Of a stretch of 64,000 nt of DNA, positions 1-11,980 are shown in pieces. The stretch covers positions 6,818,481 to 6,882,480 of the forward strand of contig CM040448.1 of NCBI GenBank assembly GCA_022749755.1. Reading direction: 5' to 3'. This DNA is from Azadirachta indica. Its lineage: Eukaryota > Streptophyta > Magnoliopsida > Sapindales > Meliaceae. How positions within the stretch are numbered: position 1 is the stretch's first letter; every line of letters starts with the position of its first letter. Under the pieces are notes generated by a model, which did no database searches, had not been told where the DNA came from, and worked only from the letters and a program-made list of their open reading frames with translations. Made by a program: the position numbers and the translations under genes.

Positions 1-113
1 GGCAAGACAACACCTTCAGAACTGTTTGGGAGAGATGGATTTGCAAACTCACTTCTAGAGATTACCTCAGAACTTGAGACTTCTTTGTCTGAGGCTATAT
101 TATGTTTCACCAT
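1..113 (-). pseudogene. Copia gag N-terminus, cut by the window edge
   Basis: On the minus strand an ATG at 113-111 opens a frame that stays open to the window edge (about 37 codons, beginning MVKHNIASDK). It lies just downstream of a primer-binding site and an LTR, which is where a Copia gag starts. The rest of the element lies outside the window, so I cannot say whether it is intact. The peptide alone is too short to assign; the call rests on position. Confidence 0.55.
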
Positions 114-135
114 GAGGGACTACTTCAGATTTTTG

Positions 136-147
136 GCTCTGATACCA
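136..147 (-). other. Copia primer-binding site (initiator tRNA-Met)
   Basis: Read on the minus strand this is TGGTATCAGAGC, the classic plant Copia primer-binding site complementary to initiator tRNA-Met. It directly follows an LTR ending in CA. Confidence 0.85.
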
Positions 148-371
148 TGAAGATTCAGAAAAGAAAAATCCCTCTCTTTTTTTTTATATATATCTTTACT
201 AAACCAAAGCATTAGAATATATAAAGGTGTAAACCTCTTACAGCAGACTAGACAATCCTTAAGAATCAGGGATTTTAAAGGGTAAAAAAAAAAAAAGACT
301 TGAGATATTGGCTATAGGTCAACCAAATCTCTTAAACTAAAAAAAAAAAAACAGAAAAAAAAGCAACAACA
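148..371 (-). mobile_element. 5' LTR of a minus-strand Copia element (outer end tentative)
   Basis: The inner boundary is firm because the LTR ends (minus strand) in TTCA immediately before the primer-binding site. The outer boundary at 371 is a guess: it is the first position that gives a TGTTG start on the minus strand. The stretch holds long A runs. The other LTR is outside the window, so it cannot be aligned. Confidence 0.5.
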
Positions 372-454
372 TAGGAAAGAATGAATAAATCCCTCAAATC
401 TCTGAATTTTCACAACTTCGTTATACGTTATAAAAAATAGATGTAAACTCACTC

Positions 455-2880
455 AATTTATTGTAGTTTTGTTACCATGGTTAAAATATAATTTTCTTAT
501 CCTATTAAAACCTTTTGTACTGATAATGTTGTAGAATATAAGGGTTCTGTGTTCTTACAACTTCTTCAGTACAATAGTACAAGTTCTTATCATTCTTGTC
601 CCGGTACCTCTTAACAAAACGGTAAAGTAGAATGAAAATATAGACATATTTTAGAATTTGTTCGAACCTTTCTTATCTTTGCATCTTGTTATAAATGTCT
701 CTAAGAGGAAACTACTCTTACAACAGTTCACATCATTAATTGAATACCTTCACTGATTATAAATTACAAATCCCCTTATAAGCAACTTTATGGGACTTCA
801 TGCAATTACAATCTTTTTAAGGTATTTGGATGTGCTTGTTTTTTTTTCTCTCCAACTTAAGAAATGCACCAAACTAGAACCTTGGGGGCGTCTTTGTTGT
901 TTTCTAGGATATAGAATAGAACATAAAGGTTGTAGATGTTGGGATCTTATGTCTAATTGGTTTTGTGTCTCTTGATATGTTATTTTCTGGGAACATAAAA
1001 TGTTTTCCTTGTTGTCTACCTTTCTGTCAGATTATTCTACCACTTCATTCTTTACTAATAACTCTTTCGAATTGTTTTACCGCTTTATTCTTTACTAGTA
1101 ACACTTTTGAATTATTTTCTTGATGAATTTGATGTAAGTAATTCTACTAAGCAACAAATAGATACATCCATAACAATACAACCTACCTCTGAGCAATCAA
1201 CTTCATCTCTAAGATTCGATTTACATCACTCTTTAACTATTGAGTCTCCGTTTTCAGAGGCTGCTATTCTAATCCGTCAATAAATTAGAGTAAGAGAATT
1301 ACTTATTAGGCTTATAGATTATTATTATTTTTTAGCTACACTTGCTTTGTATGAGCCTTAATTTTATTTTGAGGCTTGTTTCAACCCTGCTTGGCAGTAA
1401 GCAATGGCAAAAGAATTGTAGGCTTTTGACAAATCCAACACTTGGGATCTAGTTGATCTTCAGCCTTACAAAATTGCAATTGGTAGTAAATACGCTCATA
1501 AAATCAAAACCAAGGCTGATGGCTCTGTTGAATGGTACAAGAAAAGACTTGTTGCTAAGGTTTTAAATAGGAATATGGGATCAATTATAAAGAAATCTTT
1601 GTACTAGTTAATCGCATGTCTTCTGTGTGATGCCTACTGGCTATAGCTACTGTATGATGGTGGATACTATTTTAGATGGATATCAAAAATGCTTTCCTGA
1701 ATGGCGATCTCATCGAAGAAGTTTACATCAAGCCTCCCTATAAATATTCACATCTTCCTCATAAAGTGTGCAAATGTCATCATGCTTTATATGTTCTCAA
1801 ATAAGCTCCACGTGCTTGGTCCTTTAAGTTCAGTACACCAATTCAACAATATAGATTTCATTCCAGTTCTCATCATTTAGCTCTCTTTCTTTGACATACA
1901 GAATATGGCAATATTCTCTTGTTATTATATGTGGATGATATGATTATTACTAGCGATGATCTTGATGGTATCTTTGAACTTAAGGTCACTCTTCAACAAT
2001 AATTTTAAAATGAAAGATCTTGGTTATCTCACTTATTTTCTTGGTTTTGAGGTGTTTTTTTACTCCAATGGATATTATCCATCATAAGCTAAATATGCAT
2101 CGAAACTTTTAGCCAGAGTTGGTTTAATTAACAATAAAACTACGTCTATTCCTCACACACTAAATACCAAACTCACACCACATGATGGAACTTATCTCTT
2201 TGATGCTACCCTTTACAGAAAATTGGTCGGTGGTTTGATATACCTTACTGTCACTTGACTAGATATTTCTCATACTTTTCATAATGTCAATCAGTATATA
2301 CACCTCATTCCACTCATTAAGCTGCCGTTATCCATATTCTTCGTTACATCAAGGGTACTATTTTCCATGGATTGCACTTCTCTACATATTCCATTCTTAA
2401 ACTTTATGCTTATTTTGATGCAGATTAGGCTAGAGACCCTATTGATCAACGTTCTACTACTAGACTGTGTGTATTTTTAGGAGATTTACTCATTTATTAG
2501 AAATGTAAGAAGCAATCATTGTTTCAAGCTCTAGTGTGAAGGCTTAATCTTGTGCTCTAGCTGACACCATTTAAGAACTTATTTGGCTTCTCTAGCTAAT
2601 ACATTAAATGGGTGTTCCTTCTATATAACCTACATCTCTTTTTTGTGATAATCGTAGTGCTATTCAGATTATTTATAATGATGTCTTTCATGATTGCAGT
2701 AAATATATCAAGATTGATTGTCAGTTTACTTACTAGCATATCATACAAAGGTATATCAATACTCTATTCAATTTCTTCCTTTAATCAACTTGTTAATATT
2801 TTTACCAAATATCATCCTTTTGGTTGCTTCCATAACTTGGTATCCAAACTTAAGCTTGCTTCCATTAAGCTATCTTGAGT
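455..2880 (+). pseudogene. Copia pol remnant (integrase, reverse transcriptase, RNase H)
   Basis: Pieces of one Copia polyprotein can be read in order through many stops and frame changes. The integrase shows a CPGTS.QNGK motif near 600-625 and a KVFGCACF-like motif near 815-840. The reverse transcriptase starts near 1430, with LVAK near 1550 and an intact YVDD box near 1930. The RNase H region follows, with a CDNRSAIQI motif near 2640. Gag, protease and the first half of integrase are absent. It is a dead, 5'-truncated copy, and the abrupt left edge next to the minus-strand LTR suggests the other element truncated or split it. No long open frame survives. Confidence 0.85.
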
Positions 2881-2883
2881 TTG

Positions 2884-3062
2884 TAGGGGGATGTTAATGT
2901 TAATGTTAATAATGAAGTTCAACAAAAATGACACCAAACAACGCCAAAATGTTCAAGTTCAAGAAGGACTGCACCGACCTCCAAAATTCTTGCAAAACAA
3001 CATGCGTTTCTCTTTATTTAATAGATTAATTCTTTGTGTTTGTGTGTGTATGTTTGTTTGCG

Positions 3063-3095
<33 letters not shown>

Positions 3096-3125
3096 ACACT
3101 AGGGCTAACCCGAGAGAGAGAGAGA

Positions 3126-3168
<43 letters not shown>

Positions 3169-3230
3169 GGGGGGGGAAGGAGAGGGAATTGGGTTTTCAA
3201 AGATTTTAATAATTTTAAAGCAACCCAACA
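2884..3230 (+). mobile_element. Polypurine tract and 3' LTR of the plus-strand Copia
   Basis: A purine run (AGGGGGA, ending at 2891) is followed by TGTTAATGTT at 2892, a normal polypurine tract and LTR start. A plausible end is CCAACA at 3230, giving TGTT...AACA ends and about 340 bp. The end is inferred, since the 5' LTR is missing. The LTR contains the compound microsatellite described separately. Confidence 0.6.
3063..3176. repeat. Compound microsatellite (TA)n-(GA)n-(G)40
   Basis: An alternating TA tract (about 3063-3089) is followed after a short gap by (GA)n (about 3111-3127). Then come 40 consecutive G (3128-3167), one T, and eight more G. The run creates a spurious proline-rich frame on the minus strand. 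Confidence 0.95.
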
Positions 3231-4846
3231 ATTAATACTAATTAATTCAAATTCTTTTAAGGTATAGTAGAATAAATTCAATATACAATTCTAATTAGCG
3301 ATATATAAATATTAATAAATTAAGCTTCAAATGTGTAAGAGCAATGTATATAATAAAGACAAACATAAACAATAGTAAAAAGTATAAGGAGAGAAATTAA
3401 ACATAATGATTTTTACGTCGTTTGGCAAACTTTAGCCTACGTTCATGCTTCCAAGCCAATTGTTTAAAGACTTCACTAAACAACCAAGTCTTGATTTCAC
3501 AAAGCTTCAAATTACAACGAAGATGATTTTTGAATACCTTTTAAATCCTACAAGTGCTTACTCACCCCAAACACTTACTCAACGTAGGATTTATGGCGTC
3601 CTATAACCCTTATAAGTGTTTGCTTACCCTAAACACTTAATCATGATTAACTAAGTAAAAGAACCTTTTCTTTCACTTCTTTACAATACAAAATCGAATT
3701 CAATGGAAAAGAAAAACTTACAAGTCGATCTCCCACAATATAGATAGTACAAATGAATGAACTTAGAGATTCAAATGCATGAATGATAAATTCAATCTCA
3801 AGAATGTGTTTGACTTTTGCTCTCAAGAATTGTAGCAAGATTATTGCTTGGTAAAAACTTTGTTTCAAGGGCGTTTTTGTGTAAAATGAGAAACAAGGCA
3901 TTTTTGGCTATTTTTGCTAAAAATTCAAAAGGTGAAACCATTCTTTAATTCACTGTTTGGCACTATGTTAGTACTATTCAATTGAATCAGATATTATTCC
4001 CTGGTTTTATTTAAAAAAACTCGCCGTTGTAGCATTATTTATAGTTCACTTAAACCAGTAATAAAAATTTGAAAATTGAAACCCAGAAAGTTGGTCGACT
4101 GATTGGTTCAACCGACTTTGGGACGCATGTTGCTTGTAATTCAGTTGACTATTATGGTAGGTTCAAATCGATATTATTCATGAACTATTCACGTCATTGT
4201 TCATAGGTTTGAAAATGTTGTATTTTGGTCTTTTTTAGATTTTCAAAATCTTGCAGTTTTGGTCCCTATTTCAGGTTTTAAAAATTTGCATTTTGGTCCA
4301 ATAATCAAAACTCAAAATAGTTGTTTTTGAAAAAGTCTTGAACTTGATACAAACATCACATACACTCACAAACATAAGCATATAAAAATAATACAAAATA
4401 AAATACCAAGCTTATGACTTATTCTTCTATTTGCTCAATGATCCTATTATGCTTTTCTTGAATGCCTTTATTTTAGTTGTTCTTTGAATTTTTATAATTA
4501 CATTCCTATTCATCCTAAAGATATTATAATTAATGTTACACGAAGAATTTGGTTAGTCAAGAATATATATGATTGTAAACTTTGTTTTATTTAAGAAATA
4601 CAAAAATATTTCTTCCTAAAAGAACACTTTTGTCAATTTGAAATACTTTAGGCTGGCTAATTTGAGATGCTATAGGTTTTGTTAAGTTGTTATTGTTTCT
4701 ACAATCAAATGAGTTCTTATAACTAATTTGTGGAAAGACATGCCTGCCATCTATAATGTAAAAAGTTGTTTCAATAGAAGGGATTTTTCATAAAAAATAA
4801 CATTCTTAAAGATATATAATTTTCTTGTAGGAGGATAAAAACACAT
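3231..4846. other. Spacer, probably decayed retroelement sequence
   Basis: No coding region is recognisable. Around 3410-3660 the text (TTTGGCAAACTTTAGCCTACG and the repeated CACTTA blocks) resembles the leader of plant LTR elements. Around 4200-4330 there are repeated TTTTGGTC words. I could not place ends for any element here. Confidence 0.4.
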
Positions 4847-7752
4847 TGATAAGGGTGTAGAACACATGATTATTGACCGCTTTTGGACCCAAAGTGTTGT
4901 GTAAACCCTGAAGCTGTGTTATTATTTAATGAGTTAAGTGCCCATATGTAGGAAAACAAGAAAACAGTCATTGCTACAATTTAAAGGTTGTAACTCCCAA
5001 GTATAAGTTGTCTCAAGTAATAAATTTCGGAAGTCCGAGTATCGGTCCACAGGAAATATGTTATATTAAGTCTACAAGTCTAAAGGTCTAAACATTACAA
5101 GTCCAAATATTTCAATATTATAAGAAATGGAATGAATTTGCTTATTGTCAAATTTAAATTCAATATTATTATATATTAGGGCATTAGGGATCCATTTTAA
5201 TAATTTGTATAGAACTTATTCTTGATCCTTTTTTTTTTAAAGAAAAACGTAATTAAGAATCAAAAGAAGTGATCTTAATTGGATGATGAAAACAAAACAT
5301 TTAAGCACAAAGAAATCAAAAGACTTAACTTTTAGTTGATGGTGAAAAACTATATGTTGCCTCGCTCTTGATATGTAGAAAACATCGAAGCATTCAATGT
5401 ACCATTTGTTAACAATGAATCAAGGTTTCTAAAAATTCAAAATCACTTGCAAAATATAGTACTCAATCAATAAAAAGATTGACAATGAAGAATAAAACAA
5501 AAGATCAAAGAGCAAAACTATAAAATCATCAAAAGTTTACCCTTAGCCCTAATTACGAAATTAGAAATATATTATTTAATTGATGTTCAAATTACAAAAA
5601 GAAAATAGAAATGGAAACAAACTGATCTCCCTCCTCACTTCCACATCTTCCTTTATATAGGTAAAACAAAAGACATTCCACATGTGTGAACATAATTTTG
5701 TCAATTTCCAATTAATCACGCTCTACCAACTTCCAACATATCTTTGACCATGAAAACCATCGAATTTTGCAAAGCATCCTTCTTCAAAGTTGTAGGTGGA
5801 TGACTCATCTTTCTAATGGTTCATATCTCACCCTTATTTCTATTTTAGACCATGAGTTGTGTTGAAAATAAGTAGAGATGTTCAAGTCACATTTCTCCAC
5901 CGCCCTTCTAGAATGATAGCTCTTTTTGGTAACCGACCAGTTGAAATTTGAGAAAGTACAAAACACAAACAATTTAGATCCCTTTCTCAGCTTTCTAGAT
6001 CACCCAATCATATAATTTTTTGTTACATATTTAGGGAGATACGGCCAAATACAGAAGCATGTTAGGTTAGTTCAAAGATGCACTTGAGTTCTGTTGAAAC
6101 CCAATTTCGTCCCATTAATTGCTCGAACTGGTCCAACCTTTGGCTTACAAAGTTGTGAAATGATGAGTTTATGTTTGTCTAGCCTAAGAATCGTATCAAT
6201 TAATTATTTGGATTGAAAGATATGATCATTATACGAAACCTGCGCAAAACCGACTATTTAGTTCAATTCATGTTTTACAATTCAATATAAATGAATATGC
6301 TTCATTATTGGGGAATAGAAGGACATTATTAAGTGTAAATCATATTATTTCTCTTGATAAACCTATACTTTTAATCATTCATCAGTCATCTAAGGTGATT
6401 TCAATGTCAAAGGAAATAGCAGAGAATTTGGGAGGAAAATTGAACCGAAGCGCAAACTTTTAGGGGCCAAAATGCAAGAAAGTCAAAGCTGGGAATGTTG
6501 TGAGTGGCGCACCTACCTAAGCCATGGGGTGCTCACACTACGCATGCTACCCAAGTCTTCGCCAAGGTTGCCTAAGCCTGTGCCACCCATTTTGTTAGCT
6601 CAGTAACCCTGGGCCATCTGGAGTTGGAAAGATGTATTTTGGGTGATTTTGGGCCATAAGATCTTCATTGGATGGCCTGTTTAGGTCTGCACTAGGTTTT
6701 TATATTTATGGTTAGCCACCATTGATGCAATTTTAGAGAGGGGGTTTTAGAGAAAGGGATGGAGACAAGGAGAGAGTTATAGTGAAAGAAAAGTAAAGAA
6801 TCTTCAAGTTTCTTAGCGGAGATTGGAAAATCACTTGAAGAATTAGAGATTGAAAGCATCAATCATCCTAGTTCTATCTCTTTAACTCTTATTTATTGTG
6901 AATTTCATTTGATTTGTTATCATTTGTTCTATTTTGTTGAAATGCTGAATTGTAAAATAATGTTGATGTTGGATATTGATATGTTAGGCTAATTACTACA
7001 TTCTAGGGTCTTGATGTGACCTAATTCAATTATATTTTGATTAATTGGAAATTTGTTAATATAAGTATGTTTTATTCATTTATGTTTTGTTTTATTAAAC
7101 TTCTAATTTTTTTGGAAAATGAATTCGTTGAATTTTTATAAATGAATGAATGATTAAGAGAGACTAATTTATTCATTAGGATAAAGAAAACATAATTTAC
7201 AAATATTGAGAGTTCAAGAGGATGTCGATGTTTAGAAAATCAATTTAATTTTAGGGATGCCAAGAAACTAGAAGGTAATTGGGTCTTTAGATATTAATAA
7301 CTGGTTAAACTAAAAGATCATTTGATTAATCCAGTCAAATAGAGATATCGGCTAGGTTAGTTAGACATAGGACCTGCTTTGACACTTGAGAGAGATAATC
7401 AATTAATTTATAACTAGTGATTAGTGAATTAAAATAAAAAGTATTAGTAATTCTCAATTAGGATGAATATAGTAACAATTAGGTGAAATCAAGGCCCTAA
7501 GACAATTTTTATATCAATTTCACTCACTTACTCTATTACCTCTATTTCTTATTTACTATTATTGTTTTTAAATTAGCGAATTTAGTTTATTATTTGGCTA
7601 ATTTCATTTCTTGAATTTAGATTGTCTAGATAAAGTTGATTTGCTATAATTATAGTAATTAGTTTAAAATCGAAAACTCAGCCCTTGTGGGTACGATAAC
7701 CTTATTTCTTACACTTTACCACTTGTAACGTTGCAACTGTATAGTATTGATT
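4847..7752 (+). repeat. 5' LTR of the Athila-like element, split
   Basis: The segment aligns by eye with 16421-17709. Shared words include AAAACAAGAAAACAGTCA, GTGATTTCAATGTCAAAGG, GGGGGTTTTA and the end region GGGTACGA.AACC...TTACACTTTAC. The alignment breaks exactly at 4972-6384, the nested solo LTR. About 200 bp near 6430-6640 is present only here. The 3' boundary is approximate; a decayed primer-binding site probably follows near 7753-7770. Confidence 0.75.
4972..6384 (-). mobile_element. Solo LTR (Gypsy type) with GTCAT target duplication
   Basis: The 1413-bp insert starts TGCTACAA and ends TTCATCA, and is flanked by GTCAT at 4967-4971 and again at 6385-6389. Removing it joins the two halves of the surrounding LTR exactly as they are joined in the other LTR copy at 16540-16560. 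No internal coding or primer site is present, so it is a solo LTR. Relatives lie at 18924-20490 (opposite strand) and 61025-61673. On the minus strand its end carries the phrase CCGATACTCGGACTTCCG, also seen in mutated form near 20415. Confidence 0.92.
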
Positions 7753-7908
7753 TTAATGTTGCAACTGTAGCTTTTATTTTGGATTTGCTTAGTTTTTGTT
7801 TTAATTATGAAGTTTGTAGGTGCATGTAAAGAGTTCGTAGCTTTGAACTTATTACTTTTAACTCAGAAATTGAATAGACTCTTTGCCGATTGGGGAAGGA
7901 AAGAAAAT

Positions 7909-8097
7909 CATGACCCACCACCACAACCACAACAACCTAGAGGTCTTTGAGACTACTTTAGGCCAGTGGTCAACGATAATTATTTAAGGATTTGCGGATA
8001 ACCCATTAATGCCAACAATTTCAAGCTCAAGACTATATTAATTAACATGGTTCAATTAAATTAATATGGGTGTTTGCTTATGTTTTTGGAAGTTTTC
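7909..8097 (+). pseudogene. Athila-like gag, 5' fragment
   Basis: An ATG at 7909 follows the leader, and the text reads as an Athila gag N-terminus with a few stops (proline/glutamine-rich start, then NANNFKLKT). It is cut at 8097 by the nested Gypsy element and resumes at 12689. Across the insertion the codons join in frame once one copy of the 5-bp duplication is removed. Confidence 0.75.
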
Positions 8098-8921
8098 TGA
8101 TGAGAACCATCAAGAAGGAACCAATGAAGGTTTAAGCACAATTCAAGGTGCAAGATATTAGGGATTGGGCTTAGAGAAAAGACAAGGCCTTAGGACATAA
8201 TTCAAGCTATTGGACAAGGAAATAAAGAGTTGGGCTGAATGTATAACAAGAATTCAAGTGGGTTGTATAAGAAAAAATAAATTAGCCCTTGCGTTGCTGA
8301 ATTCTAATGCCGCAAGGTTAATTTGGGCTTTGAAATTCCTTGTTTGTTTAGATTACTTTACAAAGAATTAGTTTCCTAGTTTATTTAGAATTGTTATTTT
8401 CATCTTAAAATAAAACTCTATAATTCCTAATTAGATTAGGATTATAGTTTTCTTAACCTAATTAGATTAGGATTTTAGTTTTCATAATTAATTTGGAATT
8501 CTTAATCTTACTTACTTAATTTAGGATTCCTATTCCCATTTAATTTAGGATTTTATTATTAGTCTATATATATATATATGTATATATATATGTGTATATG
8601 GGTTACCATTATTTTAGAATTAAGAACATCCTTTTTTTTTTTTTATTTTATGAGGGTGCACTATTGTGTTCTTTCGTTCTTAAAAGGACTCTTGAACTTA
8701 TCAAGTTTATTTTTTGTGGCATTCAATAATTAAATTTATCACCTTAATTCTTGAGTGGTTCTTTAGATTCTTCATGTGGTGTCTTCAAATAATCGTAGTT
8801 CTTGATTCTTATCTTGTTAGGTAACGAGTCAATGTTTAATAAACTTACATCTTGAAAATCTTGAGGTTTGCTATCACATTTGGTGTTGGGTTTTGTCATG
8901 TTATTGGCAAGGTTCATATCA
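8098..8921 (+). repeat. 5' LTR of the nested Gypsy element
   Basis: It starts TGATGAGAACC and ends GTTCATATCA, and aligns along its length with 11935-12688. Shared words include ATTAGATTAGGATTATAGTTT, GTATAACAAGAATTCAAGTG and GACTCTTGAACTTATCAAGT. It contains a TA-rich stretch near 8565-8600 that is shorter in the other copy. Confidence 0.88.
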
Positions 8922-8923
8922 GT

Positions 8924-8935
8924 TAGTGTCAAAGC
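8924..8935 (+). other. Decayed primer-binding site
   Basis: TAGTGTCAAAGC, two bases after the LTR end, differs at three positions from the initiator-Met site TGGTATCAGAGC. The following CTCTGGTTCC also fits the usual context. Confidence 0.7.
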
Positions 8936-9514
8936 TCTGGTTCCAAGGTAAATATGAATTATCTTTCAATTGCTTTATTGTCTCTTGCTTCCTAAATTAT
9001 ATTTTTGAAAATAAAACATCAGTGGCTAAACTTTTGAATTAGGGTTTGTATTTCATACTTCTTAATTTTGGTTCCTAAAAAAAAGGTGAAAAGAAAAGAA
9101 GGAAAAAATAGAAAGAAAAGAAAAGGAAAAAAAAGAGAAAGAAAGAAAAAAAAATAGAACTGTTGCTATCCATTTTACCCATAATTTCTTGTGATATTGA
9201 TCTAGCATTCCTTACGCTTGATTCATCATTATTACTTTAATTCCTTGTATCAGTTTCTTGAGAATTGCTTATTGAATCTTGTGTTTTGTTTTAATTGCTT
9301 CTCATCTTGAATTGTTGCTTAAATCTCGATTGCTCTTGGATTTAACTAAGAGTGAAAAGAAAACGCAACAAATGGAAAAGGGTAAAAGTGGTGAGAGTAT
9401 AAGAAGGAAAAGGTCATTTGAGTACCTAAAGACAAGCGTAAATGAATTTTTCTTGAGTCAAACACATGAGGCAGTGCTTGTAAGATTTCTAACCTTATTT
9501 TGAAGATTCTAAAT

Positions 9515-10600
9515 ATGTCACATAATCAAGAAGAAAGCTTAACCATGGAGGTACAATAACCAAACACTCTGAACCTATAATTACAAGCATTGTTAGGGGA
9601 GGTGAGACAGATGATGAGGGCTAAATTAGAGCAAATTCATAAGAGGATGGGTAGGTTAGAAGAGGAGGCAACTATGGGGCTGCCTCAAAATTCTCCCATT
9701 AGACAACCACCTAAATGAGTGCAACCAGGGTTATAATAAGGTAACGTTGAAGATGACAAGGAGTTCGAGGAGTTGGATGAACCACCAATGAATTGGGGTA
9801 GGTTTTGGCTTGGTTATGGGAATAAAGAAGCTAGGATGGGTAAACCAAGGCGAGATGATTATCTGGAAAGTATTAAGGTGAAAATTCCATCCTTCTAAGG
9901 TAGAAACAAACTTAAGGTTATCTAGAATGGGAGAAGAGAATGAAAATGACATTTGATTATCACAATTACTTCAAGATAAAAAATGTAAAACTTACTACAA
10001 TTATATTTATTGAGTATGCTATTGTTTGGTGGGATCAATTATTCAAAGATAGGAGGAAAAATGAAGAATGTCTTATTAAGATGTCGGATGAAATGAAGGC
10101 AATCATGAGAAGACATTTCATTCGAAGCTACTACCATCAAGAGTTGTTCAACAAATAACAGCATCTAACTTAAGGATCCAAGAGCATAGATGAATATTGC
10201 AAAAAGATGAAGGTTGTTATGATTCGAGCAAATGTAGAAAAGGACAAAAAAGCCACGATGGCTAGGTTCTTGCACAGTTTAAACCATAAGGTAAAAGATG
10301 TGGTAGAGATGCAAAATCATGTAAATCTAATGGATATGGTGTACCAAGCCATCAAAGCTGAGCAACAATTAAAGTGAACGAATATAGTTAGAAGGTCAAC
10401 AAGCACGGCTGCTATAAACTCATGTAGACCAACCTCTAAACAGGATGAATTTCCATCAATTAAATGTAAGTCTAAGCCTTCTAAAGATGTCAAACAAGTC
10501 GTGACGTAAAACAGGGTGACACTTAGTACACCACTTGCAAAAATTGTGACATTAAGTGTTCCAAATGTCAAGGCAGGGGTCATAAAGCTAGCTAATGCCT
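9515..10600 (+). pseudogene. Gypsy gag with zinc knuckle
   Basis: An ATG at 9515 begins a gag that can be followed through stops and frame changes. A retrotransposon-gag core with an IVWWDQL motif lies near 10020-10040 and is open for 72 codons (9940-10158). The SIDEYCKKMK motif lies near 10180, and a CCHC knuckle (CSKCQGRGHKAS) near 10550-10592 has lost its last cysteine to a stop. Gag packages the element RNA. This copy cannot make a full product. Confidence 0.85.
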
Positions 10601-10779
10601 GAATAAAAAGGTAATGGTGATCAATACTTAAGAAGACATTGAGTCAAAAGATGAAAAGGATGACATACCTCCTCTTGAAGATGCCTACAAAGGGCAATAT
10701 GCCATGGAAGGAGAATCGGTAGTGGTAAGATGAATTCTTAGCGCACAAGTTAAAAAAGAAGAAAATAAATAGTGAAAGA

Positions 10780-11080
10780 ATTTGTTTAATACTCGATGTT
10801 TTGTGAACAACAAAGTTTGCAGTGTTATAATTGATGGTGAAAGTTACACCAACGTGGCCAGCACTGAATTAGTGGAAAAATTGGCGTTACTTATCATGAA
10901 ACATCTACGACAATACCTACTTTAATGGCTGAACAATTGAGGAGAAATAAAGCTAACAAAACAGGCGTTGGTGGCATTATCCATTGGAAACTATGAGGAT
11001 GAAGTGCTTTGTGATATAGCACCTTGCACGCATATCACATTCTATTGGGAAGGCCATAGTAGTACAACTGACGAGTTAAA
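10780..11080 (+). pseudogene. Gypsy aspartic protease remnant
   Basis: The text reads RCFVNNKVCSVIIDGESYTN and onward to a LGRP-like segment (GRP near 11047-11055), the standard layout of a Gypsy protease after gag. The usual DGG/DSG active-site region reads DGE here, so the catalytic loop is altered. Frameshifts are present. Confidence 0.75.
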
Positions 11081-11389
11081 ATGATAGTTTCACCAATAGA
11101 TACTATTTTTTTATCAATAAACACCATATATCACTTGTACCCTTGACTCCAAAATATGTTCTCGAAAACCGACTAAAGTTGTGAAAAGTGAGTGAAAAAA
11201 GAAAAGGAAAAAAGAGAGAGGCCGAAGCTAAGAGAAAAGAAAAGGAAAATGAGAGACTTGCGGCCATGGTGTATGCAGGAAAGGAAAAATGCAATTTCAT
11301 TGTAAAAAAAAGTGAGATAAAAAGAGCTTTACTTTCGTAACAGCTCCTTATAGTACTTATATATAAGGAGGCCTTTTTGGTGTACTAAC

Positions 11390-11722
11390 GATTTTGTCAG
11401 ATCTTTGTCAAGCAGCATTGTTTCTCTTTTACAGAAATTTGAGACTATCTTCCTTAAAGAGGTACCTTTTCGTTTACTTCCAATTCAAGGAATTGAATGT
11501 CAAATTGATTTTATAATCGGTGCAACAATTTCCAACTGACCAGCCTATAAAAGTAATTCTAAGGAAATAAAAGAACTTTGAAAGCATGTAGAACAACTTA
11601 TGGCACAAAGATAGAATAGAAAGCATGAGTCCCTGTATAATACATGTTCTACTAGTGCTTAAAAAGGATGGGTTATTGAGGATATGTGTTGACTATCGTA
11701 CAACAATGAAATCACTATTAGG
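11390..11722 (+). pseudogene. Gypsy reverse transcriptase, N-terminal piece
   Basis: Words such as GIECQIDFI, a MSPCA-like segment and CVDYR (degenerate) mark the first part of a Gypsy reverse transcriptase. It ends abruptly at the NNEITI equivalent. The next bases encode the far C-terminal tail of integrase, so the catalytic domain was deleted. Confidence 0.75.
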
Positions 11723-11980
11723 ATGAGAAAGGAGAGGTTTCCTTCCCAAAGGCGTTCCAGGTTGCTTCCAAGCAGAGGTGGTTCTTTTCAAGTGATTGCA
11801 AGGATTAATGACAACGCCTATAAATTGGATTTCCCTAGTGAGTATAATATGAGTGCTACTTTTAGTATCTCTGATATTTTTTCTTTTGATATAAGCAAAG
11901 ATTTAAGGACAAATCCTTTTGAGGAGAGGGAGAATGATGAGAACTATCAAAAAAGAAGCAATAAAGCTTCCAGCGTAATT
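11723..11980 (+). pseudogene. Gypsy integrase C-terminal tail running into the 3' LTR
   Basis: An 86-codon open frame begins MRKERFPSQR and includes INDNAYKLDFP and TNPFEERENDENYQ. This is the end of a Gypsy polyprotein. Its last codons overlap the polypurine tract (11921-11934) and the first bases of the 3' LTR (from 11935). This overlap explains why the 5' LTR copy also begins with the DENHQ codons. Confidence 0.85.
11921..11934 (+). other. Polypurine tract
   Basis: GAGGAGAGGGAGAA lies immediately before the LTR start TGATGAG. It primes plus-strand DNA synthesis in LTR elements. Confidence 0.85.

Noticed and set aside
2959..3231. Minus-strand frame with a proline run
   Set aside because: The prolines come from the 40-base G run and the rest from TA and GA repeats; no protein feature remains.
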